DNA from: Alphaproteobacteria bacterium
Lineage (GTDB): Bacteria; Pseudomonadota; Alphaproteobacteria; Geminicoccales; Geminicoccaceae
Assembly (NCBI GenBank): GCA_026982585.1
Contig: JALSGW010000408.1
Span: 1 to 8,077, forward strand
Direction of reading: 5' to 3'
Length of the DNA stretch: 8,077 nt
Below, piece by piece: positions 6,019-8,077 of the stretch. The stretch's first letter is position 1. Each line of letters opens with the position of its first letter. Made by a program: the position numbers and the translations under genes. Under the pieces are notes generated by a model, which made no database searches, was not told the origin of the DNA, and worked only from the letters and a program-made list of their open reading frames with translations.

Positions 6019-7389
6019 ATGCGTGCCACCGGAATCGGGATCAGCCTGTTATTGTCGGCGTGGATGCTGGCCGCCGTGAAACCTGTGCAGGCGGAAGGGC
6101 ATCGGGCCTGGTTCGAGGCCTGGCTGGATCGCTTCGAGCGGCTGTTGGGACGTGATCCCGCCGCGCCGCCCTGGCTTCGGGTGGTGGACTACCGTCCCGG
6201 CCGGCTGGCCCGCGCGCGCACCGAGCTCGTCGGCTTCGGCGAGAACACCATGGCCTTCCGGCACACCATCGCCCGCCTGCCGGAAGGGGGCGTTCGGGTG
6301 CGCACCGGCATCGACCGGGAGGCGCTCGCCCCCGAGACGGTGCGGGAGCTCGCCGAGATGTGGGGGGATCTGGAGGCGGTGGAGCTGGTGCTCGAATCGG
6401 ACGGGGATGCGCGCTGGCAGGGCACGCTCCGCCTGCCCGAGACCGAGATCGCCGGCGAGGACGGCAGCACCTACCGGCTCGGGGCGCTCCGCTACCGGTT
6501 TCTGCTGGAGCTCGCCGGAGACGAGTTTCGCCTCTGGGAGGGCGCGCTGGAGCTCGGCTCGCTGTTCGTGCGGGAAGCGGACGGTTCGACGGTGACCATC
6601 GACGGCCTCGACCTCGCCCACCGCTCCCGGGTGGAGGAGTGGTTCCGCGGCAACGCGCTCGCCGGCGACGCCGGCGCCACCCTCAAGCCCACCCGCATGA
6701 GCGTGGTCGACGCCGAGGACGACATCCGTCTCGCCACCGGCACGACCCGCTTCGAGGCCTCCTCTTCCTTCGATCGCGACGAGCGGGCGGACCTGCGCCT
6801 GGTGCTCGAGGTGCCGGTGCGGCGCCTTGAGAACAACGGCGAACTGCTGGTCGAGGGGGGTGGTCTGTCCTTTTCCTTCCGGCTTCGCTTCGGAACCCGC
6901 AGGCTCCTGCAGCAGATCCTCGCCTATTCCGAGGAGCGGGGCGACCTGCCGCCGGCCGAGAGCCTGGGGCTGTTGGACCTCGAGAGCCTGTTGTTCGACC
7001 TGTTCGCCCGCAGCGGCACCCTCGAGGTGGCGTTGACCGCGGCCGACGGCCGCGGCGAGCGGCTGACGCTGGAGCTGGACTTCCGCTGGCCGGACGCGCC
7101 GGATCGGGAGATCCCGGACACCCTCGGCGACTGGATCCGCTCGGCCTCGGGTCGGCTCGACTTCCGTTACCCGGTCTCCGCGCTGGAGGACGAGGATCTG
7201 CAGCAGCTCCTCGCCCTGCCCCTGGCGATGGGCTTCGCCCGCATCGAGGAGGATGCGGTGGTGGGCGCGCTGCGCCTCGAGAACGGTCTCCTGATCCAGG
7301 GCGCGGAGATCCAACCGCTCGAGGCTTGGCTCGGCGATCTCGCCGCCCTGCCCCTCAAGCCGGAGGGGCTCACGGGCGAGACCCGCTAG
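6019..7389 (+). CDS. Secreted or periplasmic beta-rich protein, DUF945/YdgA-like
   Basis: A 456-residue exported protein. The ATG at 6019 is preferred over an in-frame GTG at 5998 because GGAGGG (6009-6014) lies four bases before it and the resulting N-terminus is a clean signal peptide: MRATG, a hydrophobic stretch ISLLLSAWMLAAV (8-20), and VQA|EG as a likely signal peptidase I site after residue 25. No lipobox cysteine is present. The mature part has alternating hydrophobic and charged short strands rather than membrane segments, with pieces such as GSTVTIDGLDLAHRS and GALRLENGLLIQGAEI that recall DUF945 (YdgA) proteins, a poorly understood envelope family in gammaproteobacteria. It is very rich in Glu, Asp and Leu, and no cysteine or catalytic motif stands out. 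The assignment to DUF945 is from general pattern and is uncertain. It stands alone between two non-coding stretches. Confidence 0.7.
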   Translation: MRATGIGISLLLSAWMLAAVKPVQAEGHRAWFEAWLDRFERLLGRDPAAPPWLRVVDYRPGRLARARTELVGFGENTMAFRHTIARLPEGGVRVRTGIDREALAPETVRELAEMWGDLEAVELVLESDGDARWQGTLRLPETEIAGEDGSTYRLGALRYRFLLELAGDEFRLWEGALELGSLFVREADGSTVTIDGLDLAHRSRVEEWFRGNALAGDAGATLKPTRMSVVDAEDDIRLATGTTRFEASSSFDRDERADLRLVLEVPVRRLENNGELLVEGGGLSFSFRLRFGTRRLLQQILAYSEERGDLPPAESLGLLDLESLLFDLFARSGTLEVALTAADGRGERLTLELDFRWPDAPDREIPDTLGDWIRSASGRLDFRYPVSALEDEDLQQLLALPLAMGFARIEEDAVVGALRLENGLLIQGAEIQPLEAWLGDLAALPLKPEGLTGETR

Positions 7390-7827
7390 CGCACGCCAGG
7401 GCGGACACCTCATCTCGCGCCGGGCGAGCTCAGCATCAGGACAATGCAGCCGACTGGCCCCGGCGGGCGTGCATCCTTGCGGCATGCCGGCTTCGCGGAG
7501 CAGGCGGCGCCGGGCTGCTTATGCGCGCGCAGCAAGGGGAGGGCTTGCGCCAAGCGACGACGGCGGCAAGGGCGGGCGGCGGATGGCGGAGACCCTCTCC
7601 GGCAAGGACAAGACGATCCGCACGGAAGGCTGGGGCGGGCGCTGTCGCCCACGGTCCGATCGGGTCCGGCGAGCAGCAGGCGTTCATCCGCCGCCGGCCC
7701 GCCGCGCGGTCCACATCGTGGCCGGCAAGAAGCACGGTGCGGAACGCCAAGGGCGCCGCGGTGGCCCCCATCTCAGGACCTGGACGGGGCGGCGTTCGGG
7801 AGGGTCGGCGACCGGCCTGGCGACTGC
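7390..7827. other. Stretch without a recognisable gene between the secreted-protein gene and the repeat array
   Basis: No frame on either strand gives a protein I recognise. Open frames here are Arg/Ala/Pro/Gly-rich, as expected from random GC-rich DNA, and the longest rightward one (7444-8028) simply runs through the repeats. A small hairpin, CTCGC (7414-7418) with GCGAG (7424-7428), follows the secreted-protein gene but has no T tract. I saw no tRNA, no transposase motif and no clear terminal inverted repeats. It may be decayed coding sequence, but that cannot be shown by eye. Confidence 0.6.
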
Positions 7828-8030
7828 GGCATCCCTGCGCACGCAGGGAACGAGCGGAGCGGTCACGCGCGGACCGAGGAGCTGCGGGACATCCCCTCGC
7901 GCGCAGGGAGCGGGATGCCGCATGTCACGCCATGCCACGCCGACATCCCCTCGCGCGCAGGGAGCGCGAGATCATCCAGGAGAGCGGCTACGCCGATCAG
8001 AAGGCATCCCCTCGGGCGGAGGGAGTGAGA
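7828..8030 (-). CRISPR. Short degenerate CRISPR-like array, type I-E-like repeats (four copies)
   Basis: Four 28-base repeats lie at 7828-7855, 7888-7915, 7942-7969 and 8003-8030, with start-to-start distances of 60, 54 and 61 and unique spacers of 32, 26 and 33 bases. All share CATCCC on the left and AGGGA on the right with a CG-rich centre. The second and third are identical over 25 consecutive bases; the first matches the third at 21 of 28 and the fourth matches it at 23 of 28. Every copy keeps the outer palindrome TCCC/GGGA, and the first has a perfect 8-pair stem with a CA loop (TCCCTGCG and CGCAGGGA). The ATCCCC...GGGGA-like form and the period of about 61 fit type I-E arrays (29-base repeat, 32-base spacer) written in reverse, so crRNA would come from the minus strand and a leader would lie to the right. 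Sequence 8031-8077 shows no further repeat and no AT-rich leader. No cas gene is visible. Repeat divergence suggests an inactive remnant or a look-alike palindromic family. Confidence 0.6.
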
Positions 8031-8077
8031 CGCCGAAGGCTGCGGCGGGAGCCTGCCGCCAATCCGAATGGAAAGGA

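Noticed and set aside
6049..7485. Leftward open frame of 478 codons opposite the secreted-protein gene
   Set aside because: The forward frame has a ribosome binding site, signal peptide and protein-like strand pattern, while the reverse frame is Gln/Glu/Gly/Arg-rich without domains; it is a codon-bias shadow.
7517..7538. CGCGCGCAG-containing segment resembling the centre of the CRISPR-like repeat
   Set aside because: Nine contiguous bases match, but the flanks do not, and it is out of phase with the array (314 bases from the first repeat), so it is likely chance in GC-rich DNA.
7444..8028. Rightward open frame of 194 codons through the repeat region
   Set aside because: Its product is Arg/Ala/Gly/Pro-rich and its C-terminal part is just the translated palindromic repeats, so a gene is unlikely.
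8055..8077. Expected fifth repeat to the right of the array near 8067
   Set aside because: The sequence there has none of the conserved CATCCC or AGGGA arms in the right places, so the visible array ends at 8030.

Overview
The window is very GC-rich, and the parts that can be recognised read as ordinary chromosome of a high-GC alphaproteobacterium. The lineage call rests on the ihfA-merR pair with an alphaproteobacterial style of MerR protein (RFWETKF, then GGRRYYRPED), on a YqaA/DedA-type membrane protein with alphaproteobacterial motifs, and on the RluC and COG1051-type Nudix sequences. It is inferred from protein sequence character and no genus is claimed.

Layout from left to right. A MerR-type regulator (cut by the left edge) and ihfA (IHF alpha subunit) are read leftward as a translationally coupled pair from a good sigma70-like promoter, which overlaps a partial IHF-site match. 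Reading away from them is a pseudouridine synthase of the RluC type (793-1809). Convergent to it is a leftward pair: ilvD (dihydroxy-acid dehydratase) followed after about 40 bases by a lone ABC transporter permease of the nucleoside/simple-sugar class. A Nudix hydrolase lies just upstream of ilvD on the same strand. Divergent from the Nudix gene is the YqaA-type membrane protein (5266-5844). After an unusual 170-base intergenic stretch, with a composite inverted repeat, a rare T-rich patch and an imperfect 20-base tandem repeat, comes a signal-peptide-bearing protein of 456 residues that resembles the DUF945/YdgA group.

From 7390 to the right end there is no convincing protein gene. The last 250 bases hold the most notable feature: four related 28-base palindromic repeats spaced 60, 54 and 61 bases apart. 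The spacing and the partial palindrome resemble a small, degenerate type I-E CRISPR array whose crRNA strand would be the minus strand. No cas gene is visible in the window.

The genes are mainly housekeeping (DNA architecture, rRNA modification, branched-chain amino acid synthesis, nucleotide clean-up, membrane maintenance) and do not form one pathway. The likely co-transcribed sets are ihfA-merR and ilvD-permease, possibly with the Nudix gene reading into ilvD.
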